Below, piece after piece: positions 1 through 11,770 of a DNA stretch of 64,000 bases (positions are counted from its first letter, which is position 1; every line of letters begins with the position of its first letter). The position numbers were made by a program, and so were the translations under genes. Below the pieces are notes generated by a model that was not told the DNA's origin, did not search any database, and saw nothing but the letters and a program-made list of their open reading frames with translations. The stretch covers positions 664,390,438 to 664,454,437 of the forward strand of contig NC_081414.1 in assembly GCF_030272615.1 (NCBI RefSeq), read 5' to 3'. Origin of the DNA: Cryptomeria japonica. Lineage: Eukaryota; Streptophyta; Pinopsida; Cupressales; Cupressaceae.

Positions 1-389
1 CAAGTGTTTGAGAAACTAACAATGCAGGCCAAACAGGTATATCTCGGGCAATTAAGGAGATACTATAAATAACCAAAGGACTACTTCAGAGCCAAACCGT
101 CGGAAGTTGAGGAAAATGATTAAATGATTATTGAAAACAATACTTTTGGGCTTGTAAGGGAAGGGGAAAATAAAAACACCCTCCCACTTGATCACCCTAG
201 CTCGGGGTGATGATGTATTAAATCTGAAACTATTATAAAAGATTTGTTGGACTATGGTCCCGGGCAAGGCCGAAGGTTTTCTCACCTCCACTTTTTCCTA
301 CTGGTGCCCGCATGAGTGGAGTATTGTATAATTTCAAAAATGATTAATAAAATTCTTGGACTCGGCCTCTTACCGATCAAAAAAAAAAA
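1..389. other. Unassigned repeat DNA
   Basis: I recognise no gene here. The segment has a short GC-richer stretch around 250-320 and ends in a poly-A run just before an LTR-like block. Short open frames exist but show no family motif. Confidence 0.4.
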
Positions 390-1060
390 TTGTGATTTAA
401 TCCTTTAATTTAAATCTTTATTATTTAATTAAATTCCATTTCTAAATAATTAAATAGTTTCTTTAAATTATTTAATTAGCTAATTAATTCTTCTAATTTC
501 TTCTAAATTCAAATAAATGTGCATGATTTCAAAAATCAAATTGAAAATCAAAGTCAAGTTTTAAATATATTCAAATACTAAATTGAATTTAAAATAAATT
601 CAATTATTTGAATTAAATCTCATGCAAAGATTAAAGTGAAAATCTAAATTAAAGTGCAAGCACGTGCTAAATTAATTAATTAATCATTTATCTCTCCAAT
701 TTCTATTTTCATCTTCTAGTTATCTTTGTGATCTTCTTAATATCCTCCAATCATTCTTTTTCTTCCTTCAATTATCTTTTTCTCAATCAGTTGACTCAAT
801 TAATCTATTCAATCTATTCAGTTTCACCTCCAAATCAGCAATTCAAATAGCAATTTTCATGTGAGCTCACCTGAGTTCCACCTCTTGATCAATTTGTTCC
901 ACCTTTCAATCAATCTTCTCCAAAAATCTATAAATTGAGCATTCAATCTCCATTTTCAACAATCACAAACTTTGAATCTTTGTGTCAATTGCAAGTTGCT
1001 AGTGCGACATCTGAGAGCCACCATACCACAAAGAGGAGAAGAGCAATGGAAGCCATGATG
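390..1060 (+). repeat. LTR-like AT-rich block
   Basis: The block opens with TGTGATTTAATCC after a poly-A run. It is made of AT-rich inverted stretches, then pyrimidine-rich DNA and a TATA-like CTATAAATTGAGC near 927. This order (AT-rich U3, TATA box, short R/U5) resembles the other LTRs in the window. I did not find a partner copy or target duplication, so boundaries and status are uncertain. Confidence 0.3.
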
Positions 1061-1205
1061 CACAATAGGGAGTTTTATATTGTTTAATTTTAGTCTATTT
1101 TGCATCTGTTTCATTGGTTTTGTGTTCGAATTGCTTAGATAGTTAAGGGAGTTGTGATTTTCCTTATTTCCTATTTAACAATGATGAATTTGAGCATAGC
1201 ACAAG

Positions 1206-3230
1206 AAGTCCTTGAAGGTTCACATGGAACTCACAAAGAAGGATCATGAAAAGACTGTAAAGAAAGTGATTCAAGAATCCACGACCAAGGTAAATCTCAC
1301 TGAGGAATAGGTATCTGATTTTAGGCATTTTGGAAGGCTTACCAACGCATCCAAAGCATCTAAAGCCACTCAGAAGGAGCTTCCCTTATCAGGTTCCCTA
1401 AAAAAGCCAACAAAATCCAAGAGGAAGACTATAGTTGTTGATTCTAAAGAAGAGGAAGATGCAAAGAAATACCAGATACATGTCCAAAAGTCCAAGGCCA
1501 AGAAATTCAAGAAGTCAATTGTTCTTGAAAACCTATGTGAATCACTTGCTCAAGGTAAAATCCCAAAAGAGGTAGGAAATCTCTATGTTGAAGCAAATGT
1601 TGAGGATCAAAATGGTTTAATTAAATCTTTTTTATTATATTGTATCAAGTTTGAAGCTGTGGAAGAAAAATCTAAAGGTGATATTCCAAATGAATTGTAT
1701 GAAGAATTGATTAGGATTAGACAAATTGCTAGAGAAGAAGAACAAACTATTAAGGATCAAATGTTGGAGTTTGTTGGTTACGCTCTCTCTCAAGATAATA
1801 AGGCTACTATCATAGATACTTATTAAACTGAACTAAGAATCAAGAGAAGCTTAGGCAACCTTATGTTAGGTGAAGTTGATGCCAAGGAGAAGCTTAAGAA
1901 TGAAATAATGGAGACAATAATGTCTGTTGTTAAGAATCTTAGCTTGTTTCCCTCTATTGACTCTAGTACCTCTATCAGTGTACCTGAAAATGTGTCTATC
2001 AATCCTGTTGACAACCTTATTGATAATGCTGATAATAATTTGGTTGATGATTCATCTATTATGGACAATGTAATGGATACCCTCGGAACTTCTGATGGTC
2101 CTCCGAAAAATCTAGAATCCAAAAAAGGCAAGGAAATTGATGATTCTAATTATCGAGGTGAACAAGTGTTAGTTGAGCCTCTTAGGAAGGACTCTGAGCC
2201 CAAGGTTCATGCAAAAGAAAAGATAGATAAACTGATAAAGGAATATAATGTGAATGTATCTAGGTCAGTGACAGTTGTCTGTACCATCTCCACTACAGCT
2301 GAAGATTCATGGAAAAAATTATTTACTGCACCTCTAATCATTTAGCTTGTCACTTCGACCATCCAATTAGTTGATTTATCTAAAGTTGATCCAGTTTACA
2401 GACTTCAAATTGGAGAAGCATTACTCTCATTTTCTAGACAAGACTTTCAAAAAAAGGACAAAATTATTGAGGATTTGTTGGCAGCACTCCATGCTGCAAT
2501 GTTTGAGTGTCAGGTAGATCCAAACACCCCTAATACATATAAATGTGAGATGTTAATCAATTCCCTAAATAATTATGCTGAGAAATTTAAAGAAAAATAT
2601 GAGAAAGACAGAGAGGATGATCGAGAGAAGTTGTTGCATGAATTCAAGGCCAAGTGTGAGTCTGCACATCATCAGCTCTCATAGTTTATCTCTCAATTCA
2701 GTCATATTTGGAAGATTGTGACTTGCTCTTCTCCTAGAACCTTCAATGGCCAAATGCCCCAAAGAATATCAAGGATGAAAAACATTATTGAGGATAATAT
2801 TTGGCAAGCTTATTCAAATTAGAAGTTGTCTATGGACTTATCTGGTTCCGAAAGATCTGCAATTAAGGATATTCATGAGAAATATTATGAGTTTCAAAAA
2901 CAAAGGGATGACTTCCCTTGAGTAGAAATGAAAGCATATCAATCATGAACCGTGTCCTCTTCAGAGCTATTCAGTTCACCTATTCTGCACCCAGTTTCAT
3001 TCAAGAGGCAGAGCAATTGCACGTGTCTATGAAAATACACATTGAATTCCTATCAGAGGCCATCACTCATTGGCATAATCACAAGGACACTTGGACTGCA
3101 CACGTTCAAAAGCTCCAACAATGCTCTAGTTCACAACAGTTGTCTCCCTTACGGGGACTTTCAGTCTTTTTTGTTTATGAATTGTTTCTACATTTTGGCC
3201 CTTTTGTCATTGTTATCAAAGGGGGAGTAG
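1206..3230 (+). pseudogene. Unrecognised Lys/Glu-rich ORF upstream of a Copia-type 3' LTR, decayed
   Basis: One reading frame can be followed from about 1206 to 3230. It is broken by about six stops (for example near 1309, 1824, 2343, 2682 and 2819) but shows no obvious frame change. The longest open piece is 1863-2345. The protein is rich in Lys, Glu, Asp and Ser, with probable coiled-coil stretches around 2475-2680. It ends in a short hydrophobic run, FLFMNCFYILALLSLL, directly before a polypurine tract. I do not recognise the family. The position just upstream of the 3' LTR is where some plant Copia lineages carry an extra ORF. That it belonged to the same element is inference. Confidence 0.45.
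3217..3227 (+). other. Upstream polypurine tract-like site
   Basis: AAAGGGGGAG follows a CATTGTTATC context, very like the second tract at 3340-3350. Two such tracts lie about 120 bp apart. The second directly abuts an LTR start, so this one may be a duplicate or relic. Confidence 0.4.
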
Positions 3231-3351
3231 TGTTAGCAGTATTTTATGTTCTTTTATGCAAATTCTCAGACAATTTATTTTAGTTGTTTTCTTCTTAAAG
3301 CAAACTTATAATATATTACCTTATATTGCCATCAATGACAAAGGGGGAGAT

Positions 3352-4229
3352 TGTTGGCCTATGGTCATTGATGACTTTGATTTGGTCTAGCATGTATGTC
3401 TTTGATTGAGTCTGAAAGTTTGATTTAGTTTATGTTATTTGATTATTTACTTCATGCAGTTTTGAGGTCAAGTATTACTCATACCAAAAGATGTCTTGGG
3501 TCCGGTCCCATCCAGATGCGATGAGAGCAAATTTCTCATGGTGGTTTTGATTTTAGTTCTATCAAGATATGTTAAAGGTGTGTTCTACAAGGCTTTTTGG
3601 GATTCAAGCTGGAAGCCAACACCACATAAATGTATTTTGGTTACTGTAGCACGTGGATTATCTAGTCTCACCCTTTTCAATTGAGCCGACTTGTTGTTAT
3701 AATTGATGTGGATATATATAGCCATCAACTTTGCACATTAGATGCATGGTTGTTGAAATATAACTATTTTGTGTACAATATGTATATGCAAAAAAAAGTT
3801 TGTGGATGTAAATATTGTTATGCGATATATGTACAATGGATGTATATGATAGTTTGTGCACTTCAAAGGAATTGTAACTCATGTACATGTCAAATGCAAC
3901 TCTAACAATTCAAATTTCATACTCTATTATCCAACAGTGAACCTTTTTGTATTCGAGCAATGAGCCCTCCGAGCAGTGAGCCCAACTAATAGTGAGCCAC
4001 CCCTTTGTATTGTGTAGCTAGTTACACATTACATTATACCCGAGAGAACACTCTCTCTGTGGTTTTTCCCATATTGGGTTTTCCACATATAGATATGATG
4101 TTATGTGTTTTGTGTTAATTTCCTTTACTACATTTAAATAATGTTATGTGATTGATTAGTTAGAATTTTTAAGAAGTTCAAGGGAATAATGATTCACTCT
4201 TCCCCTCTTAGTATTTCGGATATTCAACA
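3352..4229 (+). repeat. Copia-type LTR (3' LTR or solo)
   Basis: The LTR starts TGTTGGCC immediately after AAAGGGGGAGAT (a polypurine tract) and ends ATATTCAACA. Near its right side is the plant Copia R/U5 signature: CTCTCTGTGG, then TTTTTCCC, then TTGGGTTTTCCACA at 4056-4090. The length of about 878 bp is plausible. I saw no reverse transcriptase of this element in the window, and the target duplication is not clear. Confidence 0.65.
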
Positions 4230-4288
4230 CACTCTATACCCTATTTCCTAGTGGATTACTTACTTTCTATAAAAGACATCAATTGAGT

Positions 4289-4455
4289 GTTGTTAAGATG
4301 CATTGCACAAAATCAAGTTGGTATTTTATTAGAAGAATTCCATGATGGTTGTTTGGTGGCTATTTTTTAGTGAGGAACACTACTAGTAAAGTAATGAGAG
4401 TTGGATATTATTGGCCAAACCTATTTAATGATGCTCATAGATGGGTGATGTAAGT
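4289..4455 (+). pseudogene. Ty3/gypsy integrase zinc-binding fragment
   Basis: Two overlapping frames give the integrase N-terminal pattern: RCIAQNQ, EEFHDGC, then after one frameshift VMRVGYYWPNLFNDAHRWVM. FHDG-x-GYYWP is characteristic of the H2C2 segment that precedes the integrase core in Ty3/gypsy elements. The fragment starts just after the Copia-type LTR, so that LTR probably interrupted an older Ty3 element. No catalytic core follows. Confidence 0.6.
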
Positions 4456-5092
4456 AGTTGTGCTACCCCTCAACAAACACATGAAATTTACTACAATGCT
4501 TATGCAAATTTTATAAAAAAAATTAATGTTATTTAAACACCAAATTTATGCATCAAAATCAAGAGAATTTTTCATTGAAATTAAGAACAATTTTAAAAAA
4601 CAATCTTCAAAGCCTATTGGCTTCTCAAATCCATATTACAATATTTAATATTAATCTATTTCAAGACTTGCAAAATGAAATTCCAATAGCAACAAATGAC
4701 CTTCAAATTGATCTTCTTTCTTCTTCATTTCCATCCACCAAAATGCCCTTTTTTTTAAAAACCTCCTTATACTTGCAACCAAAAATGAGTTAATCCAACC
4801 CTCAAAACAAAACTACTTCCATCTCTTCCCTCTTACAAAAATCTAGAGGTTTCTTCTTTACTTTCTCTAGAAAACAAGCTTCTTCCCCAAAAAAAAACTC
4901 TCTCCAAAATTGTTGTTTTTTTCTAGAAATGTTACGCCCAACCCCTCCAAAAAGCATTGCCTAGAAAAAAGCCTTAAATACAAAGCAATCCACTCCCATA
5001 TGATATTTTAAAAACCATTTTCAAATTTACTAATTTTGGGCCATTACAAGACTCCACTTCTCACAAGATGTGGTTCTATTTTGAAAAAAAAA
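4456..5092. other. No gene recognised
   Basis: AT-rich DNA with A-runs and pyrimidine-rich stretches. I find no domain motif or clear LTR boundary. Confidence 0.4.
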
Positions 5093-6350
5093 TGTAGCGT
5101 CGAAAACTGTACACCTTTATTAGTTTGTCCAATCTCACACTCTCCTTGCACCTATTTTAGTCTTTCCCTTTCCTCTATGCATTATAGAACCTTTATTGAT
5201 TTAAATTAATATTACAGGTCTTATTTCACTTTATTATATCATCACACTCTTATTTGGGCCCTTAATTCTAGGTGTTCCCTTTATTATTTAGTCCTAATTT
5301 AATCTTAATCTTATCCTAATTTCAACTCTCAAAGCATATTTTGCATATCTACACATCTTGGATTGAGCGACCGAGCTATATTTAGGTTTAGAATCATGAT
5401 AGCTCGCATCTCTAGAAAATAAAAAAAAGTTGGTTGGATTAGGTAGTATACTAAGTGGTCCCAACTTTTTTTATGGAATTTCGAGAGCTTAATTGGGTGC
5501 TCTTATTCTATTCAAATCTAGTTCAGTGTGAAAATATATCAATTCTAAGTCAGCCTAAAGCTAATTTTAATTGTGAAATCCCTATATAAGGTATCCCTCT
5601 TAATTCATTTTCATAATCTAATCTTATGCTAACACTATCATCAATTCAAGAGAACATTCCTTCTTCCTTAAGAGCAAATCTAATTTAAGGAGAAAAAAAT
5701 ACATCAAGGCATCTTCAATTATGATTTCATGCTGAATTTTATGTGATTTATCATATTATTGCATCAACACATGGAGGAATTATCCTAAGAGAATTGCGTC
5801 ACATATTGAAAGTATAATCACTTACATTCAAGCATTTCAACCTTGCTCTCAAAAGGCAAGCTTTTCCAATTTAGTTCAAGTTCAATTTCTATATCAATTA
5901 GAGTTAATTCCAAACCTAGGGTTTGACCTAATCCAAACCCCTATCCACAACCCCCTTTCTTTTCTCTTGTGTGCAGTTGCAAGTTTCCTTTAGAGTGGGA
6001 AGTTTATGAAAGATCTCAACAAATAGGTACAAGTTTTCTATTAGAATGGACTTGGTTTTCAAGGATTAGGGCACCCACACCCTTGTCCTCCTTATTCTGC
6101 TCTAGAGTTTTAGGATAGTGCCCAGACAATCTTAAAGTTCAAATTCCCAATTTGCAGCTTCTCATAGTCTCTTAGACTAGGGCGTACAATGCCCTAGTGC
6201 TACTAATTTAAGCTCATATTTTGGGGACAAGTGCAAAAAAATTCTATTCTCAAATTTGTACTTGTTGTCTTGGTTCTGTCAATTTATTAATATGATGTCT
6301 TACTATTGCAGTCACTTGTATTCATCTTCTTTGCATAGATTCACATCCTC
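5093..6350 (+). repeat. LTR-like block, plus orientation (family L)
   Basis: The block starts TGTAGCGTCGAAAACTGTAC after a poly-A tract and contains a TATA-like CCTATATAAGG at about 5582. It resembles a second block starting at 54772: both have TGTAGC at the start and an internal AAAGTTGGTTGGA about 350 bp in. That pairing is why I call it an LTR. The right boundary is approximate. It is oriented opposite to the chromovirus relic that follows, so it is probably a separate insertion. Confidence 0.45.
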
Positions 6351-6621
6351 CCATATTTTGCACATTCCATTTCATAGCAGTGAAGGAATATAAACCCTAA
6401 AAGTATTCTTTGACTCTTTTTCACAATAGTTAGTAAAAAAGAATCACTCCTTTAGGTGCTTTCATATTTCAATGTATGAATGAAAGTGGAGTTAGGTCCT
6501 AGTACTACTTGATTCCATCTTAACCTTATACAAAAAAATCATTCCACTCACTAGGCATGTAGATTCTCCTACCACTACAATGTAGGAGAATTAAAGAGTT
6601 GTTCAAAAGCATAAACATCAA

Positions 6622-8447
6622 AATCTAATGCTTACTCGAAGGAAAGTTTGAAATTTCAAATTTGAGGTTCCCTCCTACATGTGGGTGCCCCTGCATCGGA
6701 CACCTATGGTAGATATAAAAAGTGACTTTGTCATTTATTAAGAGGAAACCAAGGCCTTTAACTTTATCTTTTGATAACCAAGATGAGTCTTCAATAATTC
6801 TTCCAATCCATTTTACCAAATATTCTAAGTATTGCTTGTTCCTTGTGCTCCTACTCACCCTATTGTCCAAAATTACCTCTATCTCCTCATTCTATGAAGT
6901 AGATGTTGGAATATTCAATTGTGCTCTCGTTACATCTCCCTAAAACTCACCTTCAGTATATTTTGTTAGATCTGAAATATTAAATATGGGAGAAATTTTT
7001 ATCTCATTAGGTGACTCCACTTCATAGGCATTACTTGAATCATGCTTACTTACAATTTTGCAAGGCCCAAATTTCTTCATTTTTAGCATGTTGTATATAC
7101 CAAATGGGAATCTTTATTTTCTCAAGTGCACCATAACATCTTACCTAATTTGAAACTCCTTACATCTCATCTTCAAATCTTCCTTAGACTTATACTAAAA
7201 ATTCATTTCGTTGATATGCTTCTTTACCTCTTTATGTATGATCTTCATGTGTTTAGTAAATTCTTTTGTATTTGCACTTTTCTAATCACTTCTATCTAAA
7301 TTTCTTAAATCTAAAATATCTCTTAGCTTGTTGCCATAAAAAAATGGAATGGTGTCTTACCATTACTCCTATTAACTGAGTTTTTATATGCAAATTCAAC
7401 TCGAGGTAGAACCAAATACCACCCCTTTTGCTTGTCTCCAACCAAGATTCTCAACAAGTTTCCCAAATTCCTATTTACAACTTCTATTTGACCATTTGTT
7501 TTTTGATGGTAGGCTAAACAAAACTTCAAATTATTCCTTATATTCTTCTACAATGTCCTCCTAAAGTATCCCACAAACTTTGTGTCTTTATCTAATACTA
7601 TGCTCTTTGGGAGACCAAGTAGCTTTACTACTTACCTAAACAATAAATCTACAATATGCACAACATCATATGTCTTTACATAGGATAAAATGAGCCCTTT
7701 TTAGGAAATATATCTACCAACACAAATATTGAATCATAAACCATTTGCATCCTTGGTAAACCAAGAAGAAAATCCATACTAATCTCTTCCAACGGCCTCT
7801 TAGGTACCAATAATGGCTAATATAAACTAGTGTTTCAACTAGCTCCTTTTGCCACCTCCTCACATAATTCTTATCATCTTGTTGCAATTGAAGCCAAAAT
7901 TAATTTTCTCCACCAAGTTCTATGGTTTTATCAAAACCAAAATATCCTCCAAGCCCTCCACTATGTTTTTCTTTAATCAAATTCAATCTCATAGAACTTC
8001 TAGGAAGGAATAACTAGTTACCTCTGAACAACATACCATCTCAGATCAAATAATCCAGCCACCTTGTTCTATCTATTGCAATAAGCTCCTTACAATCCCT
8101 CCAATATTTTAAAACATTTGTATATCCTTCATACAACTTCTTCAACTCATTAAATCCAACAACTTCAACCTGCATTTCAATTACCAAACTTTGTCTTCTA
8201 CTCAATGCATCTACAACTCTATTAAACTTCCCACTCTCATGCTTTTAAAAAAATGTATAAATTTGCAAAAATTCTACTCATTTCATGTACCTTTGATTTA
8301 ATTTCCCTTGATTATTCTAATATTGAAGTGCCTAATGATCAATAAATAATACAAAATCTTTAGGCAAGAGATAGTGCCTCCACTTCTTTAATGATTAAAC
8401 AATGACATACAATTATTGATCATAAAATAAATATTTCTTTTTAATAT
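6622..8447 (-). pseudogene. Chromovirus (Ty3/gypsy) RNase H end, integrase and chromodomain relic (element C)
   Basis: Read on the minus strand from 8447 downwards I see, in order: the RNase H end with WRHYLLPKDFVLFIDH; an NRVVDALSRR segment near 8200; integrase with AYHQKTNGQIEVVNRNLGN near 7500 carrying the catalytic Glu; a C-terminal KFGPCKIVSKHDSSNAYEV piece near 7060; and a chromodomain-like YLVKWIG near 6800. A chromodomain after integrase defines chromoviruses, the Ty3 group that uses it to target chromatin. Several stops and frameshifts make it a relic. The 5' continuation lies beyond E1 at 23273-23800. Confidence 0.8.
8443..8447. other. Target-site duplication of E1, left copy (AATAT)
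   Basis: AATAT directly precedes the TG of the left LTR and is repeated at 23273-23277 directly after the CA of the right LTR. Removing E1 and one copy restores a continuous RNase H frame of element C, which confirms the junction. Confidence 0.95.
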
Positions 8448-8472
8448 TGTAGACGCCCAAAATTGTCATGTC

Positions 8473-8704
8473 TAATTAAATAAATATTTTATTTATTTAA
8501 TTATCTAAGCCTAATTCTTCTATTAATTAAATAAATCTTTATTTATTTAATTAATTCATTTATCCTCTTCTAGCCTTATTTCTCATTTAAATAAATACAT
8601 TTATTTATTTAAATTATCCCTTTCCTAAATTAAATAAATATTTTATTTATTTAATTGTCCTACTTCTTCTATTAATTAAATAGATCTTTATTTATTTAAT
8701 TAAT
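8473..8704. repeat. Five AT-rich palindromes in U3
   Basis: Inverted repeats built from AATTAAATAAAT and its complement lie at 8473-8503, 8522-8555, 8585-8614, 8627-8656 and 8671-8704, separated by C/T-rich linkers such as CTTCT. All recur in the right LTR and most in the E2 LTRs. Function is unknown; they could form hairpins or serve as AT-rich protein-binding sites. Confidence 0.8.
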
Positions 8705-8866
8705 TCATTAACCTTTTCTACCCATGACACATGCCATTCATCTCTTAATTCATACACTACCTACCCCTTTCATTATTTTGGTATTTCTTTTACCTACCCT
8801 CTAATCCTAGCCGACCTCTCTTTTTACACCTCTCAATCTTATCCCTCCATTTCATATCGTGTCTTC

Positions 8867-8874
8867 TATTTAAG
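8867..8874 (+). promoter_or_regulatory. TATA-like box of the E1 LTR promoter
   Basis: TATTTAAGG follows TGTCTTC. E2 has TATATAAGG at the same place, so the E1 site looks weakened by one change. The site is about 350 bp before the LTR end, a normal place for the U3/R boundary. Confidence 0.55.
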
Positions 8875-9229
8875 GAGATGCTTTCTTCATTGTCAAACCC
8901 TAATGACTAATGACTGATTTTGGAGTACTTGGCTACACTACGATCCTACTTGCAACCACATTCCGTTCTTTGTTGAGCTCTTGTGCATACAAAAATCTGA
9001 GAGCAAGCATATCAAACAAGATCAATGGAGATAGGAAGAATGGAGATCAAAACCCTATTGGACATGTGATGGTATAATCTTTGTGATTTTGAGTTATTTT
9101 GCATTGTCTTAGGTTATCTTCATATGTTATGGTGGATCTTTGTTCATTGTTAGGCTAGGGTTTGGTGGTTGAATTCATTTAGCCTTTCAATATTGTTATT
9201 ATTGTTATCCATTTTCACCATACACATTT

Positions 9230-9247
9230 TGGCACGCCCGGTGGGAC
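9230..9247 (+). other. Primer-binding site of E1
   Basis: TGGCACGCCCGGTGGGAC starts three bases after the LTR. The TGG start matches a tRNA CCA end, as expected for minus-strand priming. The same 18 bases occur, reversed, next to the E2 LTR. I could not assign the tRNA. Confidence 0.85.
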
Positions 9248-9377
9248 ATGGATTTTTCTTAGATCTATGTTTTTTTGCAGATTTTTCTAACCCTATATTG
9301 CTATTTTGTAAAACAATTTGGAGAATAACCTTGTGCAGCTAGGGTTTTGGACACAAAATCAAGATCTTGGAGAGATT

Positions 9378-10240
9378 CGATCATATCTCACAAACGGCTA
9401 GGAAATTTTGCACCAAATTTTTTTTGCAAGTTGAAGAAAGTATCAGGAGCTCTCAAGCCAAAATTCAGAATTTTTGGAGCATATTGTCATTTTCTATGAA
9501 TTTTTTATGATTTTTCATAAAAAATTAATTTTGAGAGCAAATGAGAGAATTTTTCAGATTTTCTTATATTTTTGGAAATCTCTCATAATTATACATAGGA
9601 TTTGTTCTTTGTGATTTTAATTTTGATGCAAAATATTTCCCTAAAAATCAGATCTTTAAAAATTAGGGTTTTTCGTTATTTTGATCAGATCTCACAAACG
9701 GCTTTGAATTTTGACATAAACTTTTTTGTGCAGGTCAGGAAAAGTATCAGAAAGATTTAGTAAAAATTTTAGATTTTTTGGATCGATTTTGCATTTTATA
9801 TGAATTTTTTATTATTTTTCATAAAAAATTAATTTTGAGAGGAAATTAGCAAATTTTTCGGATTTTCTTACATTTTTGGAAATCTCTCAGAATTATACAC
9901 AGGATCTGTTATTTTTTATTTTAAATTTGATGCAAAATTATTCTTCAAAAATCAGATCTTTGAAAATTAGGGTTTTGCATTATTTTACTCATATCTCACA
10001 AACTGCTTGGATTTGTTGCAGAAAATTTTTTGTGCAAGTTTGGAAGACCATAAGGACTCTCCAGTAAAAATTTCAGATTTTTTGAATCGATTTTTCATTT
10101 TATATAAATTTTTTATGATTTTTCATAAAAAATTAATTTTTGGAGCAAATTAGCAAATTTTTTGGATTTTCTTACATTTCTGGAAATCTCTTGAAATTTT
10201 ACAAGTGGGCTTTTTTTATGATGAATCAGATTTTTGAATT
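9378..10240 (+). repeat. Leader tandem repeats, about 300 bp x 3
   Basis: Three diverged units start with ATCTCACAAACGGCT or near variants (about 9388, 9687 and 9990). Each contains the inverted repeat TTTTTATGA-TTTT-TCATAAAAA and, in units 1 and 2, AAAATCAGATCTTT. No long coding frame is conserved. E2 does not show this triplication; its leader has a different array near the PBS. Confidence 0.75.
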
Positions 10241-10499
10241 GGTCAACAAAACGCATTATTGAAGGCCCCTATTTCACAAAGTCTTTTGGATCTAAAATTT
10301 ACCTAACTTGTGTGCTTGCAGGAAGGGGTGATTATTTCAAACAATCCAAACTACTAATAAATCTTTGTTGCAGATCCTTGGCAAGGGTTTTTGGATTTTT
10401 ATTGTGTGCCTTGTTTTCATAGACTAGCAAACACTTCAATTGGTGCACTAAAATTGAATCATTGTCTTTTGTGTCTTGAGCAATAGGCTCTTTTTGTTC

Positions 10500-11060
10500 A
10501 ATCTTTAGAGGGCTTGTCTTCCCGTGTGGTCATTAGGACTACTAGTGAGAAGAGAACGACCCAATTGGTAGCGAGGAAAACCCACCTCATCCGAACCACT
10601 ATAATCAAATGTATTCATGGTGAAAACTATGAATAACGTGTGCTGATTAGTTCATACCGACACTATGTCTCCCCATAAACCCGTTTGATCAAATTTATTT
10701 GATCAGTTGTAGGGCGTAACCCCTACCGACTGGGAGCCTTCTGTATTTACAGAGCTGAAAGTGCCGCATGTATGGCCACACGAGCGGATGCCCTTACTAG
10801 CACCATTTTGTTTTAGAGGCCCAAATCCTTCTAGTTGTTGGGGCAGGAGGTCGGACCTCTGGTAGCGGCCCACACACATACGGTTCTTAGTAGAGATACA
10901 AAGTTCGCCATGGGGAGTTTTCATGGGGACTGATGCTTGGCTGACCCGAGAAGTGAGTGCCGAGGGTGGAGCCAGTGAGGTCAAGCATCTAAGTATCCGC
11001 TCTGAATAGCGTAGCCTCGGGGGTAAAACCCCATGTGGGATCAACAACTATTGTCTTGGC
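10500..11060 (+). promoter_or_regulatory. Conserved, hairpin-rich leader block
   Basis: This GC-richer block is clearly conserved in E2 (42060-42640, reversed), while neighbouring leader DNA differs. It contains the perfect palindrome TGATCAAATTTATTTGATCA (10686-10705), a GTAGGG...CCCTAC hairpin just after it, CTGTATTTACAG near 10740, and AGGTCGGACCT near 10850. It has no conserved reading frame. A position between PBS and gag fits a packaging, dimerisation or translation signal. That role is inference. Confidence 0.55.
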
Positions 11061-11770
11061 CAGCCATAAGAATTATGCTTGACTTATGTTAAACATTCAA
11101 ACAATCAAGACCAAACAGCAAAACATTGTGTCTTTTGTGTCTTCAAGTGTATGCAAAACATTTTACATCAAACAACACACTTTTCTTGGAGTCATTGTCA
11201 GTCTAAACACTTGCAAACACTGAGTCCTCATCAACATTGTGTCCTCTTGTCACGAAAAATAGTCAAACATTCAGATTTGATCACAACCAAAAACTTCACA
11301 AATTGGAAAAATTTTACAGTCCAACAAACAAAAGAAATCAGTTTCGGCATACTTGAGCTTCCTAAGTTGTCTCTTCAGATTTCATCTAGCATTCAGCCTG
11401 TTCTAAGGTCTCACATAGTCCATCATTGCTTCACATCTCATTTTACATTCATACTTGTCTAAACTTGAGTCAAAAGGTCACTTGCTTGTCCTCATCATAC
11501 TTTGTCAACACACTACATACAACTACACTTTGCTAAGTGGTCCCTCATCAAGGTTTCTTACCTTTGGGTCTCATTTGGTCTTACCTCATCAAGAGAAACG
11601 ATCCTCTCTTTGGAAGTCACACCTACTCTACTACTTACCTACTTGGTCTTACACTTTGGACATTGCAAGTACACCTCAAGATTCATTTACACTCCATACA
11701 ACTCTTGGTCTTCCATACTCTTTTCATATTTTTCATCTAGTCTCTCACATATTGGTCAAACACCTAGTTC

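Larger units (their letters stand above)
8448..9226 (+). repeat. E1 5' LTR
   Basis: Starts TGTAGACGCCC and ends CCATACACA, 779 bp. The U3 part (8473-8704) holds five consecutive AT-rich palindromes. A TATA-like TATTTAAG sits at 8867-8874; the E2 copy has TATATAAG there. It is followed by three T residues and the PBS. Confidence 0.95.

Noticed and set aside
52-291. 79-codon minus-strand frame at the left edge
   Set aside because: No motif and AT-rich composition; chance open frame in repeat DNA.
10703-11047. 114-codon minus-strand frame in the leader, also open in E2
   Set aside because: Openness in both copies is explained by high nucleotide similarity and GC content of the structured block. 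There are no protein motifs and no codon-position pattern I can see.
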